A stretch of DNA of 64,000 nucleotides from Slackia exigua ATCC 700122 (GCF_000162875.1 NZ_GG700630.1:20657-84656), one strand, 5' to 3'; shown: positions 8,299 through 17,242, counted from the first letter of the stretch. Notes: generated by a model not told the origin, from the sequence alone. Translations and numbers: made by a program.

Positions 8299-9618
8299 AT
8301 GAGCGAATCCGTTGTCATACGACCTCTTGAAAAGCCTCTCAGGGGAAGCATCCGCGTGCCGGGCGACAAGAGCATCTCGCATCGGGCCGTGCTCCTTTCG
8401 GCCATGGCCGAAGGAACCTCCCAGATTCGCGGCGTGCTCGATTCCGACGACGTGCGATCGTCCATCCGCGTGGTCCAACAGCTCGGAGCGCAGGTGAATC
8501 TGCAGATTATGCCCGACGGAAGCCTGGAGGGCGCCATCACCGGATGGGGGGCGAAGGGGCCGAGCCAGCCCGACGGTCCGCTTGACTGCGGGAATTCCGG
8601 CACGACGGCGCGTCTTCTCATGGGCATCCTGGCCCCATGGGGCATCGAGGCCGAACTGACCGGCGACGAATCGCTCGCGCGACGTCCTATGCAGCGCGTC
8701 ATGACGCCGCTTTCACGCATGGGTGCGCGCTTTTCCCCTCAGGATGCGCAGACGCTGCCCATCACCGAGCGGGGAACCGGGCGCCTCGATCCCATCACGT
8801 ACGAATCGCCGGTTGCTTCCGCCCAGCTGAAGACCGCCGTTCTTCTTGCAGGGCTTTCCGCCGACGGTGAGACGCGCGTCATCGAGCCCGCGCCTTCGCG
8901 CAACCATACCGAGCTCATGCTCCCTGCATTCGGCGCTGAAACCACGGCCGCCACGCGCGTGGCGAGCGTCAAGGGTCCGGTCACGCTGCGTGCGACCGAC
9001 GTCGTCGTTCCGGGAGATCCGTCCTCCGCGGCCTTCCTCCTCTGCGCGGCCGCTCTTTGCCCAGGCAGCGCCATTCAGGTCGAGGGCGTTTCGCTCAATC
9101 CCGCGCGCATCGGATTCCTGCGCACGCTCGAGCATATGGGCGTCAACGCGTCGCGTCGGTCCGACGGCGCAAAAGGCAAGGAGCTTTCCGGCATCCTGTC
9201 GGTCGAATACTGCGATCGCCTCCACGGATGCGAGGTTCCGGCCGAGAAGATCGCGACGGTCATCGACGAGGTCCCGATCCTCGCTCTGGTCGCGGCGCAT
9301 GCGAAAGGCGTCACGGTCTTTCGGGGAGCCGATGAGCTGCGTGTGAAGGAGACCGATCGCGCTGCTGCCGTCATCGAGGGCCTTGCGCTCATGGGCATCG
9401 ATGCATGGATGGACGGAAGCGATCTGTTCATCGAAGGAGATCCGATGTTCTCGACCTCCGCCGGCCTGCGCTTCGACGCGAAGGGCGATCATCGTCTTGC
9501 CATGACGTGGGCGGTCGCCGGTCTTTGCGGAGCGAACCCTATCGAGATCCAGGGATTCGACGCGGTTTCCGTCAGTTATCCGGGATTCCTCGACGATATT
9601 CGAATGCTTGCGCGCTAG
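8299..9618 (+). CDS. aroA: 3-phosphoshikimate 1-carboxyvinyltransferase (EPSP synthase)
   Basis: Sixth shikimate-pathway enzyme: shikimate-3-phosphate plus PEP gives EPSP and phosphate, in the cytoplasm. The 439-aa product has the PEP/S3P-binding motif GDKSISHRAV near residue 20, DCGNSGTTARLLMG (signature 1, about residues 95-108) and the late motif RVKETDRAAA (signature 2, about 350), with DHRLAMTWAVAG near the end. The ATG at 8299 was preferred over an upstream in-frame ATG (8260) because GAAGGAG lies at 8281-8287 and the family N-terminus follows directly. It is followed by cmk with a 41-base gap. Confidence 0.96.
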   Translation: MSESVVIRPLEKPLRGSIRVPGDKSISHRAVLLSAMAEGTSQIRGVLDSDDVRSSIRVVQQLGAQVNLQIMPDGSLEGAITGWGAKGPSQPDGPLDCGNSGTTARLLMGILAPWGIEAELTGDESLARRPMQRVMTPLSRMGARFSPQDAQTLPITERGTGRLDPITYESPVASAQLKTAVLLAGLSADGETRVIEPAPSRNHTELMLPAFGAETTAATRVASVKGPVTLRATDVVVPGDPSSAAFLLCAAALCPGSAIQVEGVSLNPARIGFLRTLEHMGVNASRRSDGAKGKELSGILSVEYCDRLHGCEVPAEKIATVIDEVPILALVAAHAKGVTVFRGADELRVKETDRAAAVIEGLALMGIDAWMDGSDLFIEGDPMFSTSAGLRFDAKGDHRLAMTWAVAGLCGANPIEIQGFDAVSVSYPGFLDDIRMLAR

Positions 9619-9659
9619 ACGCGCACGGATGCGGCCTGCGCCGCCAAGGAAGGATAGGC

Positions 9660-10340
9660 ATGATCATCGCCATCGACGGCCCTTCAGGGGCGGGGAAGTC
9701 CACGGTCGCGAAGGCCGTGGCCAAGCGCCTTGGCTTCAACTGCCTGGATACGGGTGCAATGTTTCGCGCGGTCGCGTGGCAGGCGCTCGAGGACGGCGCT
9801 TCGCTCGACGACGCTGAAGCGCTCGGGGCCATCGCCCGGACGCATCCCGTATCGTTCACGCACGAGCCGGGCGATCCGTCTCCGGCTCAGGTCTTGATGG
9901 ATGGCATGGACGTTACGAGCGCCATTCGCACGGCGCGCATCGATCGGTCCGTTTCGGCTGTATCAGCGCATCCGAGTGTGCGCGCGGCGCTTCTCGATCA
10001 GCAGCGTCGCATCGCTTCCGAAGGGGACTACGTCATCGAGGGCCGCGACATCGGTACCGTCGTCTTTCCGAATGCCGATGTCAAGGTTTTCCTTACCGCG
10101 AGCGATGAAGCGCGCGCCCGGCGCCGTGCAGCCCAAAACGAAGCCCGCGGCATCGGTTCGACCGACCTTGCCGAGGTGCTCGTCGATATCCGCATGCGCG
10201 ACGAGGCCGACGAGAGCCGCGCTGCGGCGCCTCTCGTCCAAGCCGACGACGCCGTTGCCGTCGATTCGAGCGATATCTTCGTCGACGAGGTCATCGATCG
10301 CATCTGCGCGCTTGCCGCCGAACGCGGCTCCAAGGCGTAA
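9660..10340 (+). CDS. cmk: Cytidylate kinase
   Basis: Phosphorylates CMP and dCMP with ATP in the cytoplasm. The 226-aa product opens MIIAIDGPSGAGKSTVAKAV, the P-loop (residues 8-16). It continues with the LDTGAMFRAVA substrate-binding stretch and VIEGRDIGTVVFPNADVKVFLTAS. The LID-type RRRAAQNEARG and the Asp/Arg-rich RMRDEADESR region follow. The ATG at 9660 is preceded by AAGGAAGG. It is followed nine bases later by a plsC-like gene and then ispH, a conserved order in several Gram-positive lineages. Confidence 0.96.
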   Translation: MIIAIDGPSGAGKSTVAKAVAKRLGFNCLDTGAMFRAVAWQALEDGASLDDAEALGAIARTHPVSFTHEPGDPSPAQVLMDGMDVTSAIRTARIDRSVSAVSAHPSVRAALLDQQRRIASEGDYVIEGRDIGTVVFPNADVKVFLTASDEARARRRAAQNEARGIGSTDLAEVLVDIRMRDEADESRAAAPLVQADDAVAVDSSDIFVDEVIDRICALAAERGSKA

Positions 10341-10349
10341 GGCGGGGCC

Positions 10350-11186
10350 ATGCTGTCAAGCCAGGACATGTGGGATATGCCCTTCTCCCTTCCGTTGGCC
10401 GATGTCGCTGCGAGAGAGGGCGATGCATCCGAAGGCCGGCCGCGCACGGTCACGCATTGGGCGGCCCATATCTGCTATGCGATCATCGCGTTCGTCTTCA
10501 AGATCGCGTTTCGCTATTCGACGGTCGGCCTTGGGAATCTGCGCCGTCTGCACGGTGTGAGCGGGGCCGTCGTCGCGTGCGCGCATTTCTCGTACCTGGA
10601 TCCGGCGTTCCTCTGGATCACGGCGCGGCCGAAGCAATGGATTCGATTCATGGCGCGCGACACGATATTCGGCAATGCCCATGGCTTGGCCGGCCAGGTC
10701 GTCTCGCGTGCAGCAGGCTTTCCCGTCAAACGCGACGCGGCCGATCGCGTGGCCATCAAGCGTGCGGCCGCCATGCTCAAACGCGGCGAGATCGTCGGCA
10801 TCTTTCCCGAGGGGACGCGGCGCGGCGGCAAGGGGTCGGCTCGGATCTCCCTGCACAACGGAGCCGCGTTCATCGCACGCATGGGCAAGGCGCCCCTCGT
10901 GCCGGCTGCCGTTCGCAATGTCGATCTCATCTCGCCCAAGGGCTCGAAGCTCCCGCATTTTCCCAAGGTGACGGTCGTGTATGGCGCACCTGTCCATCTT
11001 GAGGACTTCGACTTCATTCCCAAAGACGAGCGTCTCGATGCCGTATCGTGGTACGTGATGCGGGAATGCCATGCGCTCAAAGCCGACGTCGATCGTGAAT
11101 CGGTGGATATGCATGCGCTGTTCCCGGCATCCAAGGATTATTCCGCAGAGTTCGCCGGTCGCGACATGGCCCGCCGCGTCGCATAG
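10350..11186 (+). CDS. plsC: 1-acyl-sn-glycerol-3-phosphate acyltransferase family protein
   Basis: PlsC-domain enzyme expected to acylate lysophosphatidate at the membrane in phospholipid synthesis. The 278-aa product has the catalytic HX4D motif HFSYLD (about residues 77-82), the FPEGTRRGGKG phosphate-binding motif (about 152-162) and a hydrophobic N-terminal segment (about 38-55). An unusual hydrophilic lead of roughly 30 residues precedes it. It sits nine bases after cmk and before ispH, so it is probably in the cmk operon. The exact acyl acceptor is not determined by the sequence. Confidence 0.88.
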   Translation: MLSSQDMWDMPFSLPLADVAAREGDASEGRPRTVTHWAAHICYAIIAFVFKIAFRYSTVGLGNLRRLHGVSGAVVACAHFSYLDPAFLWITARPKQWIRFMARDTIFGNAHGLAGQVVSRAAGFPVKRDAADRVAIKRAAAMLKRGEIVGIFPEGTRRGGKGSARISLHNGAAFIARMGKAPLVPAAVRNVDLISPKGSKLPHFPKVTVVYGAPVHLEDFDFIPKDERLDAVSWYVMRECHALKADVDRESVDMHALFPASKDYSAEFAGRDMARRVA

Positions 11187-11285
11187 GTCGTGAAGGACGA
11201 GATTTCACGGATGCGGGGCATCTCAGCCGCGCATCGCGCGCCTCGATATGGTTGCAGGCGCCCACGAATCGAAAGGGAATCGGGT

Positions 11286-12113
11286 ATGAAGGTGGTCAGA
11301 GCCGAACATGCCGGCGTCTGCTATGGCGTCGAACGCGCGCTTGATATGGTGCGTGATGCCATGGACGGCGACGAGGACGTCTTCACGATCGGTCCGCTCA
11401 TCCATAATCCCCGTGTCGTGGCGCAGCTGAAGGATCACGGTGTGGAATCCATCGAAGGTCCCGCCGACGTGGATCACGGCATCGTGGTCTTGCGTACGCA
11501 CGGCGTCGAGCCGAGCGTCGTGGAGGAGCTGGACGAGCGCGGCCTGTCGAGCATCGATGCCACCTGCCCTCATGTGTCGCGCGCCCAGAAGGCCGCCGCC
11601 GATTTCGCCGCGCAGGGAATGACCGTGCTCGTCATCGGGCGTGCGTCGCATCCCGAGGTCAGGGGCATATGCGCGCATGCCGCGGGTTCGGCCGTCGTCG
11701 TGGCCGACGCCTCCGAGATTCCTGCGGACATCGCGGGTCCGGTCGGCATCGTCGTGCAGACGACCGAGAACAAGTCGAAGCTCGACGAGGTGGTCGCCGA
11801 CCTGCGCGGGCGGGGTATCGAACCTGTGGTGAAGAACACGATCTGCTCCGCTACGCGCAAGCGCCAGGATGCCGCCGCCGATTTGGCGGACAAGGTCGAT
11901 GCGCTCGTGGTCATCGGAGGAAAGAACTCGTCGAATACGACGCATCTCTTCGAGATCTGCCGCGCGCACTGTTCGCGTTCCTACCACATCGAAACGGAGG
12001 ACGAGATCGATCCGACCTGGTTCGACGGTGTGGAGGCCGTCGGTGTGACGGCGGGGGCCTCCACTCCCGACGAGCAGATCGAGGCCGTGGTCGCTCGCAT
12101 CGAATCCCTGTAA
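11286..12113 (+). CDS. ispH: 4-hydroxy-3-methylbut-2-enyl diphosphate reductase
   Basis: Last step of the MEP isoprenoid pathway: HMBPP is reduced to IPP and DMAPP by a [4Fe-4S] enzyme. The 275-aa product has the three cluster cysteines in AGVCYGVERAL (residue 13), ATCPHVSRAQ (about 96) and NTICSATRKRQ (about 186). The substrate motifs TENKSKLDEV, GGKNSSNTTHL and GASTPDEQIE are also present. The ATG at 11286 follows GAAAGGGA. Its last 51 coding bases plus 8 more are duplicated at 17312-17370, on the far side of an inserted island. The gene itself is intact. Confidence 0.96.
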   Translation: MKVVRAEHAGVCYGVERALDMVRDAMDGDEDVFTIGPLIHNPRVVAQLKDHGVESIEGPADVDHGIVVLRTHGVEPSVVEELDERGLSSIDATCPHVSRAQKAAADFAAQGMTVLVIGRASHPEVRGICAHAAGSAVVVADASEIPADIAGPVGIVVQTTENKSKLDEVVADLRGRGIEPVVKNTICSATRKRQDAAADLADKVDALVVIGGKNSSNTTHLFEICRAHCSRSYHIETEDEIDPTWFDGVEAVGVTAGASTPDEQIEAVVARIESL

Positions 12114-12121
12114 GGTTTCAG
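12063..12121 (+). repeat. Left direct repeat (attL-like), 3' end of ispH
   Basis: 59 bases spanning the last codons and stop of ispH, identical to 17312-17370 except for one silent change (12095 T versus 17344 C, both Ala). Together the two copies bound the island. Confidence 0.9.
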
Positions 12122-12187
12122 ACGAAGGCTTGAGGGATCATGTCCTTTTGGAATGTCCGAAGATGCGTCGCCTTTCCTTATCGTGTT

Positions 12188-13150
12188 TCATGAGTTCATC
12201 CAGAACTTATTGATGAGTTCTCCTCTGCTCGTGCAGTCGGTCTTCTTGAATATGTTATGGATATGCGTCTTGACCGTTCCCAATGCGAGCTGGAGTTCAT
12301 TTGCGATGTTCTGGTTATCGCGACTTTCCACCACCAGCCGCATGATCTCCTCTTCTCTCTGTGTAAGGCCGTATTTTTCAGAAAAGAAACTGAGCGTCTC
12401 GTCTTCGTCGATAGCTTCGGTATTTTTCTGGAATCGACCCATTGAAAACGCTCTTAAGGTCTTGATCGAGGCGTACATGAGGAAGCCGGCCCCTGTCGCG
12501 GCAAGCAAGGATTCGGAGATGTTTCGACGATAAAGGACCTCGGCGAAAGGAAGATTCGCCGCATCGACGCTCAACGTCAGCATGACAAGAGTATCTTCAA
12601 CCAACGTGAGCAGAATGAAGAGCGTGACTATGGTGAATTGCAGGCGTCTTCTCTCGTATCGTTTCTTCGTAGGGCCGTCCGGGGCTTTCATGTAGTTTGC
12701 GAGGCAGAATAAGACAATTGCCATGAGAAAGATCTGACGCATCGAATAGATGAACCATTTTTTGAGTCGATCGTCGATGTCGGGAACGAGGCATACGGTG
12801 ACGCAGGCGACAAGGAATATGGCGATGGGAATCCATCTGAGAATCCTGTTTTCAGAATCGTAGTATTCGATGACGGCGATCATAAGGGATTCGCACATAA
12901 CCGCACCAATTGCGATTCGCAGAAGCGGATCTTCCATGCTCGAGAATATTTCAGCTCGAAAAGGTATGTTTTGATTCAAGAATTCCCGGTATAGAATCAC
13001 GATTTGCTCTATGGCATACCCGAATGTCAGGATAGAGAGGAACGCCGCCATCCTCTTTCTCGAGACGATATACGAGGAAATGCTGAAAGCGCTTGCTATG
13101 CTCGCTACGACGATAAGGGATGCGGTGATCGAGAATTCAAGCGTCGCCAT
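12188..13150 (-). CDS. Membrane-bound LuxR-family transcriptional regulator
   Basis: Predicted one-component regulator with its sensor in the membrane. Six to seven hydrophobic segments (about residues 5-235) are followed by a cytoplasmic linker and a C-terminal LuxR helix-turn-helix. The HTH is YGLTQREEEIMRLVVES...IANELQLALGTVKTHIHNIFKKT (about 258-305). This membrane-LuxR layout is abundant in Eggerthellaceae. The start at 13150 is supported by AGGAGG six bases upstream. It is transcribed divergently from the deiminase gene across a 352-base region with three GTTTATC repeats, so it probably controls the island's catabolic genes. Ligand unknown. Low GC fits horizontal acquisition. Confidence 0.88.
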   Translation of the reverse strand: MATLEFSITASLIVVASIASAFSISSYIVSRKRMAAFLSILTFGYAIEQIVILYREFLNQNIPFRAEIFSSMEDPLLRIAIGAVMCESLMIAVIEYYDSENRILRWIPIAIFLVACVTVCLVPDIDDRLKKWFIYSMRQIFLMAIVLFCLANYMKAPDGPTKKRYERRRLQFTIVTLFILLTLVEDTLVMLTLSVDAANLPFAEVLYRRNISESLLAATGAGFLMYASIKTLRAFSMGRFQKNTEAIDEDETLSFFSEKYGLTQREEEIMRLVVESRDNQNIANELQLALGTVKTHIHNIFKKTDCTSRGELINKFWMNS

Positions 13151-13344
13151 GGAATCCTCCTGTCCGTGCATCGACGGTGCAGTGCATGAAAACAGTGCGC
13201 TTGCAGAAAATCGGGGGATTCATCATCCAAGGGCAGAAGAATCCTTCGCTCATGCAGAACGCGAACCTATAGAGACACTTGGATCGTAAGCCAAGCGCAG
13301 CGATTCGCTATTAACGGATTCGGTCGAGCGGTGCCTCTAATCAG

Positions 13345-13394
13345 GTTTATCCGAGTTTATCTGCCGCGTCGCCGCATTATTAGGCAAGTTTATC
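13345..13394 (+). promoter_or_regulatory. Three direct GTTTATC repeats in the divergent regulatory region
   Basis: GTTTATC occurs at 13345-13351, 13355-13361 and 13388-13394, within the wider pattern C-R-R-GTTTATC-Y-G. The starts are 10 and 33 bases apart, close to whole helical turns. They lie 110-160 bases ahead of the deiminase gene, a natural place for an activator such as the adjacent LuxR protein. The rest of the 13151-13502 gap shows nothing else I can name. Confidence 0.5.
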
Positions 13395-13502
13395 TGGGAA
13401 ATCAACCACATTCCATCTATGTGCGCCTACAAGCTGCGCCTATCTTCCGAGGCATTGAGCCACGCTTGCCGTAGAAGCTGGCATTTTCGAAAGGAGATGG
13501 AC

Positions 13503-14750
13503 ATGTCAAGCGCATTCAGGTATCCAGGAGAATTTGAACCGCAGACCGATGTTTTCGTCGAGTGGCTTCCGTACGCCGAGCCGATCAAAGGCTACGATGC
13601 GCTCGAGCCTGCCGTCGAAGTCGTGCGTAACCTGCTCGACGAGGTGAAAATCCACATCAATTGCTGTCCATATGTGGAAGGTCTCAAGGAATCGTGCGTC
13701 AAGGCGCTTGAAACCGCCGGAATCGACGTGGATCGAATCGATTTCACGGCATTCAACGAGGATCCGAACTCGTTCTACTTCCGAGACAACGGTCCCAACG
13801 TCATGGTCAACGACGAAGGCGAGACGTTGGTGGTGAATCCTAGCTGGAGCTTCTACGGACGCTACGAGAAGAACGAGGGCTTGCGCGATTGCTCTCGTAA
13901 AATTGGCGTGCAAGCCGCTATTGAGCTGGGTTGCTACGATATCGTGAGCTCTGACATGGTTTCTGAAGGAGGCGATCGCGAGTTCAACGGCGCCGGTGTT
14001 TTGATCGCCATTGAAGACACTGAAGTTCGCAAGCGCAATCCTGAATACAGCAAAGAGCAAATCGAGGAAGCATACAAGAAGCTCTGGAACGTCGGGAAGA
14101 TCATCTGGTTGCCTCAACCTATGGTTGATGACGATGATTTCCGCATTGCCCCACTTGACTACAAGGCGGACGGAACTCCCGTCGTTGGATCGAGCTTCGC
14201 CGCCCATAGCGACGAAATGTGTCGCTTTATCGGCAGAAATAAAATCTTGCTCGCCGAAGTCACCGAGGAAGAGGCTGCGTCCAGCCCGGTTTCGAAGGAG
14301 AACAAGCGTCGTCTTGATGCATGCTATGAGATTCTGCGCAATGAAACCGATCTCGAGGGAAACCCGTTCGAAATCATCCGCATTCCAACCTCGGCTCACA
14401 TTGAGTATATCCAGAGTCCCGGAGATGATCTGTACGACTACTATCACGAGCTTGTCGGCGACGCCTTCATGGATGGCACTCCCTGGCCGGAAGGACGCGA
14501 CCTGCATCTGTTCGCCGCAACGAGTTACTGCAATTTCCTAGTCTGCAACGGTGTGGTTTTGGGCCAGCGCTATTGGCGCGAAGGGATGGACCGGGCTGTC
14601 AAGGAAAAAGACGAGCAAGCCGAAGCGGTGCTCAACCGATGCTTCCCCGATCGCAAGGTCGTCATGATCAACAGCCTTGCCTTGAACATGGCAGGTGGCG
14701 GCGTGCATTGCTGGACCAAGAACGTCTTCGTTCCCGCGAATGCGCAGTAG
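13503..14750 (+). CDS. Agmatine deiminase family (porphyromonas-type PAD) enzyme
   Basis: Guanidine-modifying hydrolase that releases ammonia from a guanidino group. Agmatine giving N-carbamoylputrescine is the usual family reaction, but the substrate here is inferred. The 415-aa product keeps the family core: FRDNGPNVMV (about residue 93), SEGGDREFNG (about 156), HSDEMCRF with the catalytic His/Asp (about 235) and the nucleophilic Cys in GGGVHCWTKN (about 403). It is longer than standard AguA (about 365-370 aa). The ATG at 13503 follows AAAGGAG with six bases spacing. The neighbouring carbamoyltransferase would phosphorolyse a carbamoyl product. GC is lower than the flanks. Confidence 0.85.
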   Translation: MSSAFRYPGEFEPQTDVFVEWLPYAEPIKGYDALEPAVEVVRNLLDEVKIHINCCPYVEGLKESCVKALETAGIDVDRIDFTAFNEDPNSFYFRDNGPNVMVNDEGETLVVNPSWSFYGRYEKNEGLRDCSRKIGVQAAIELGCYDIVSSDMVSEGGDREFNGAGVLIAIEDTEVRKRNPEYSKEQIEEAYKKLWNVGKIIWLPQPMVDDDDFRIAPLDYKADGTPVVGSSFAAHSDEMCRFIGRNKILLAEVTEEEAASSPVSKENKRRLDACYEILRNETDLEGNPFEIIRIPTSAHIEYIQSPGDDLYDYYHELVGDAFMDGTPWPEGRDLHLFAATSYCNFLVCNGVVLGQRYWREGMDRAVKEKDEQAEAVLNRCFPDRKVVMINSLALNMAGGGVHCWTKNVFVPANAQ

Positions 14751-14799
14751 CGAACCTCCCAACGTATCGAGCCGTCACATTTCTATGAAAGGAACGATC

Positions 14800-15852
14800 A
14801 TGCGCAATACTCTTCGTGGCCAGGATTTCATCAACTTGCGTGACCTTACGCCCGACCAGTTCCGCTATCTGCTTGATCTGGCGCATACCCTGAAGGCCGA
14901 GAAGCGCGCCGGCGTCGATCAGCGTCGTTTCGTGGGGAAGAACGTCATGGCTCAGTTCGAATGGAGCTCAACGCGTACCCGCTGCGCGTTCGAGACCTCG
15001 TGCAACGATCTGGGAATCGGTTTTACGTACTTGTCTAACTCCCATGTTGGAGTGCAAGAGACGGTAAAGGATACCATCCGTGTGTTTTCCGAGATGTATG
15101 ACGCTATCGTTTGGCGTTCGCAGGGTCCCGAGAGGTTCATGTACGAAATCGCCGAATATGCCGACATCCCCGTTATCAATGCCTTGACTACCGAGGACCA
15201 TCCTACGCAGATGCTTGCCGACGCCATGACGCTCGAGGAGTTGTGGGGCGGTGCCGGTTCCTGCAAGGGTAAGAAGATGGCCTATCTCGGAGCTGCGGCT
15301 ATCGAGCCTCTATGGTATGGCCGCATGTGCGCATATATGGGTATGGACCTGTATGTCATCGGTCCTGATCTGTACGACCACAAGATGCTTCCCGAATATG
15401 TTCAGGAGCTTGAGGAGACCTTCGCCAAGCACGCTCCCCATAACAAGTTGATCATCTCCGACGACCTCAGCCTGTTGGAGGGTGTGGATGTTCTTACTAC
15501 CGAAGAATGGGAGTATACCAATTCCTCAACCGGCGACGACCACGGTTACGACTCCTGGATGCACTATGCCAAAGAATTGATTCCTTATCGCTTGACCAGC
15601 GAACTCATGGAAATTGTAGACAACCCTGATTGCATCGTTCTTCATATGCTGCCTTCCCTGCATAACGCTGACCACTCCTTGGGCCGGCAGCTCGTCGAGC
15701 AAGCTCCAACCCAGGAGGCCAGGAATCTTATAGTTTCCGGTCTTGAAATTTCCGATGAGCTGTTCGAGAAGCACGCTCATGAGATTTTTCGCGAAGCAGG
15801 CAATCGTCAGCACACCATCAAGGCCGTGCTCACGGCATGCATCGGTTGCTAG
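14800..15852 (+). CDS. Carbamoyltransferase of the ornithine/putrescine carbamoyltransferase family, divergent
   Basis: Expected to transfer a carbamoyl group between an amine and phosphate. The 350-aa product keeps the carbamoyl-phosphate site: SSTRTR (about residue 54) and DHPTQ (about 137). The second-substrate signatures differ from ornithine transcarbamylase. HCLPAFH is HMLPSLHN, the D-x-R-N-N loop is AAAIEP, and the SMG loop is replaced by an STGDDHGYDS stretch. So ornithine is unlikely, and putrescine or another amine is possible. The ATG at 14800 follows AAAGGA and lies 49 bases after the deiminase. No carbamate kinase gene is nearby to use the carbamoyl phosphate. Confidence 0.85.
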   Translation: MRNTLRGQDFINLRDLTPDQFRYLLDLAHTLKAEKRAGVDQRRFVGKNVMAQFEWSSTRTRCAFETSCNDLGIGFTYLSNSHVGVQETVKDTIRVFSEMYDAIVWRSQGPERFMYEIAEYADIPVINALTTEDHPTQMLADAMTLEELWGGAGSCKGKKMAYLGAAAIEPLWYGRMCAYMGMDLYVIGPDLYDHKMLPEYVQELEETFAKHAPHNKLIISDDLSLLEGVDVLTTEEWEYTNSSTGDDHGYDSWMHYAKELIPYRLTSELMEIVDNPDCIVLHMLPSLHNADHSLGRQLVEQAPTQEARNLIVSGLEISDELFEKHAHEIFREAGNRQHTIKAVLTACIGC

Positions 15853-15871
15853 CTGACTAATCGAATCTGAC

Positions 15872-15905
15872 GCAGGTCGCGTGAGTCTAGGTTCAGGCGA
15901 CCTGC
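15872..15905 (+). promoter_or_regulatory. Inverted repeat just upstream of the MFS gene
   Basis: GCAGGTCGC (15872-15880) and GCGACCTGC (15897-15905) are exact inverted repeats with a 16-base loop. No T-run follows. The right arm ends four bases before the ribosome-binding site GAGGTGAT, so it could be an mRNA-processing or attenuating stem between the transferase and transporter genes. Confidence 0.4.
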
Positions 15906-15921
15906 ATGCGAGGTGATTTCC

Positions 15922-17187
15922 ATGGAAAAGACCAAGGGGCTTCATCGTGCCTGGCTCGTCATGCTGGGATGCGGCATGCTCATCGCTGGGTCCGTGACGT
16001 TCTATACCGTTGTCATAGGTAACTTTTTCGTTCCTGCAGCGGCCGATCTCGAGGTCGACTATTCAAGCATCTCTCTGTACACGACCGTCGTGTATCTGGG
16101 AATTGCATGTGGGTTACCTTTCGTAGGCAATCTGCTTCATAAGATACCTCCGGCAGGTATCGCAGGTTTTGCGGCTCTGCAATCTGCCATCGTTGCACTT
16201 CTTGCTTTCAGCGACGGCATAGTCTTCTGGTGGATAGGCGGCTTCTTCATCGGTGTCGGCATGTCTTTCACGAGCATTGTGTTCATTTCCACCGTCTTGA
16301 CGAATTGGTTCACCAAGAAAACCGGTTTTGCCATCGGTGCAGCGTGGGGTCTTGCAAGCATCGTTTCGGCCATTATGAGTCCGCTTTCCGTCACGCTTAT
16401 GGACGCCATTGGCTGGCGGTCGGCCATGATCGTCTTCGCTGCCATTGGGGCCGCATTGGCTATTCCCGCCGCCTTGTTCATGGTTTCGTACAGTCCTGAT
16501 CGTAAAGGCATGAAATCTTACGGTTACGAGCAGGTCGCGGGTGCTGAGGGTGAAACCGAGCCGCTCGTCGGCGTGCCAGCGAAGCATGCGTTGAAGTCCA
16601 TGTCTTTCGTCCTGGTTGCATTGGCGCTTGCTCTTACTCAAATCGTTTCAGTCATCAACGCATATTTTCCGGTGTATGCCGAAAGCGTTGGTTTCGCTCC
16701 GACGGTAGGTGCGCTGATGATTTCGGTGGCCCTCATCTTCGACATCGTGCTCAACGCTACTGTAGGAGCCACTATCGACAAGATAGGAGCGATACGCGGT
16801 TTCGTTTCGTGGATGGCGGTTTCGGTCGTTGCCATGGTCATTCTGATGTTCAGCGCCGGTCAACCGCTTCTTGCGTATCTTGGCGCCGGCTTGGGCGATG
16901 CGCTCTACGTCCTTTTGGGCGTCGGTATTGCATCGGTCGTTTCCCATGTGTTCGGGACGAAGGATTACGGCAAGATTTTTGCATACATATCGATGATAGG
17001 TTTCGCCGCCGGGTCGGTCGGAGGATTCGTGATCACTAGGCTATACGAGGTCACTGGTTCGTTTCAGATGGTGTTCGTGTTCTGCATCGTTGTGTGTGTC
17101 GCTATCTGCGGTTGCGTCCTTCTTGCCAACGCATTGGGCAAGAAGCTTCCGCGCGTGTCTGACGATGGTGCGATCCCTGACGAATAG
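15922..17187 (+). CDS. MFS transporter (oxalate/formate-antiporter-like group)
   Basis: Twelve-helix secondary transporter of 421 aa, with hydrophobic segments throughout and a central cytoplasmic loop (about residues 195-225). It resembles the OFA/MCT-like MFS branch: the N-terminal HRAWLVMLGCGMLI lead and FFIGVGMSFTSI region are typical. The usual AguD agmatine/putrescine exchanger is an APC protein, so this is a different solution if it serves the same pathway. The ATG at 15922 follows GAGGTGAT. It is the last gene of the island and most likely imports the guanidino substrate or exports the amine product. A strong terminator follows. Confidence 0.82.
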   Translation: MEKTKGLHRAWLVMLGCGMLIAGSVTFYTVVIGNFFVPAAADLEVDYSSISLYTTVVYLGIACGLPFVGNLLHKIPPAGIAGFAALQSAIVALLAFSDGIVFWWIGGFFIGVGMSFTSIVFISTVLTNWFTKKTGFAIGAAWGLASIVSAIMSPLSVTLMDAIGWRSAMIVFAAIGAALAIPAALFMVSYSPDRKGMKSYGYEQVAGAEGETEPLVGVPAKHALKSMSFVLVALALALTQIVSVINAYFPVYAESVGFAPTVGALMISVALIFDIVLNATVGATIDKIGAIRGFVSWMAVSVVAMVILMFSAGQPLLAYLGAGLGDALYVLLGVGIASVVSHVFGTKDYGKIFAYISMIGFAAGSVGGFVITRLYEVTGSFQMVFVFCIVVCVAICGCVLLANALGKKLPRVSDDGAIPDE

Positions 17188-17208
17188 CTGTTTTGCATTC
17201 TGACGAGA

Positions 17209-17242
17209 GAACGCCGCTTTGCGTGGATGCAAGGCGGCGTTC
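17209..17242 (+). terminator. Strong stem-loop after the MFS gene
   Basis: A 14-bp stem (17209-17222/17229-17242, one G-T pair) with loop GTGGAT, followed by TTGATG. It closes the island transcript 22 bases beyond the stop. Confidence 0.75.

Noticed and set aside
15872-15905. A terminator between the carbamoyltransferase and MFS genes
   Set aside because: The inverted repeat has a long loop and no T-run, and it directly precedes a ribosome-binding site. I list it only as a possible regulatory stem.
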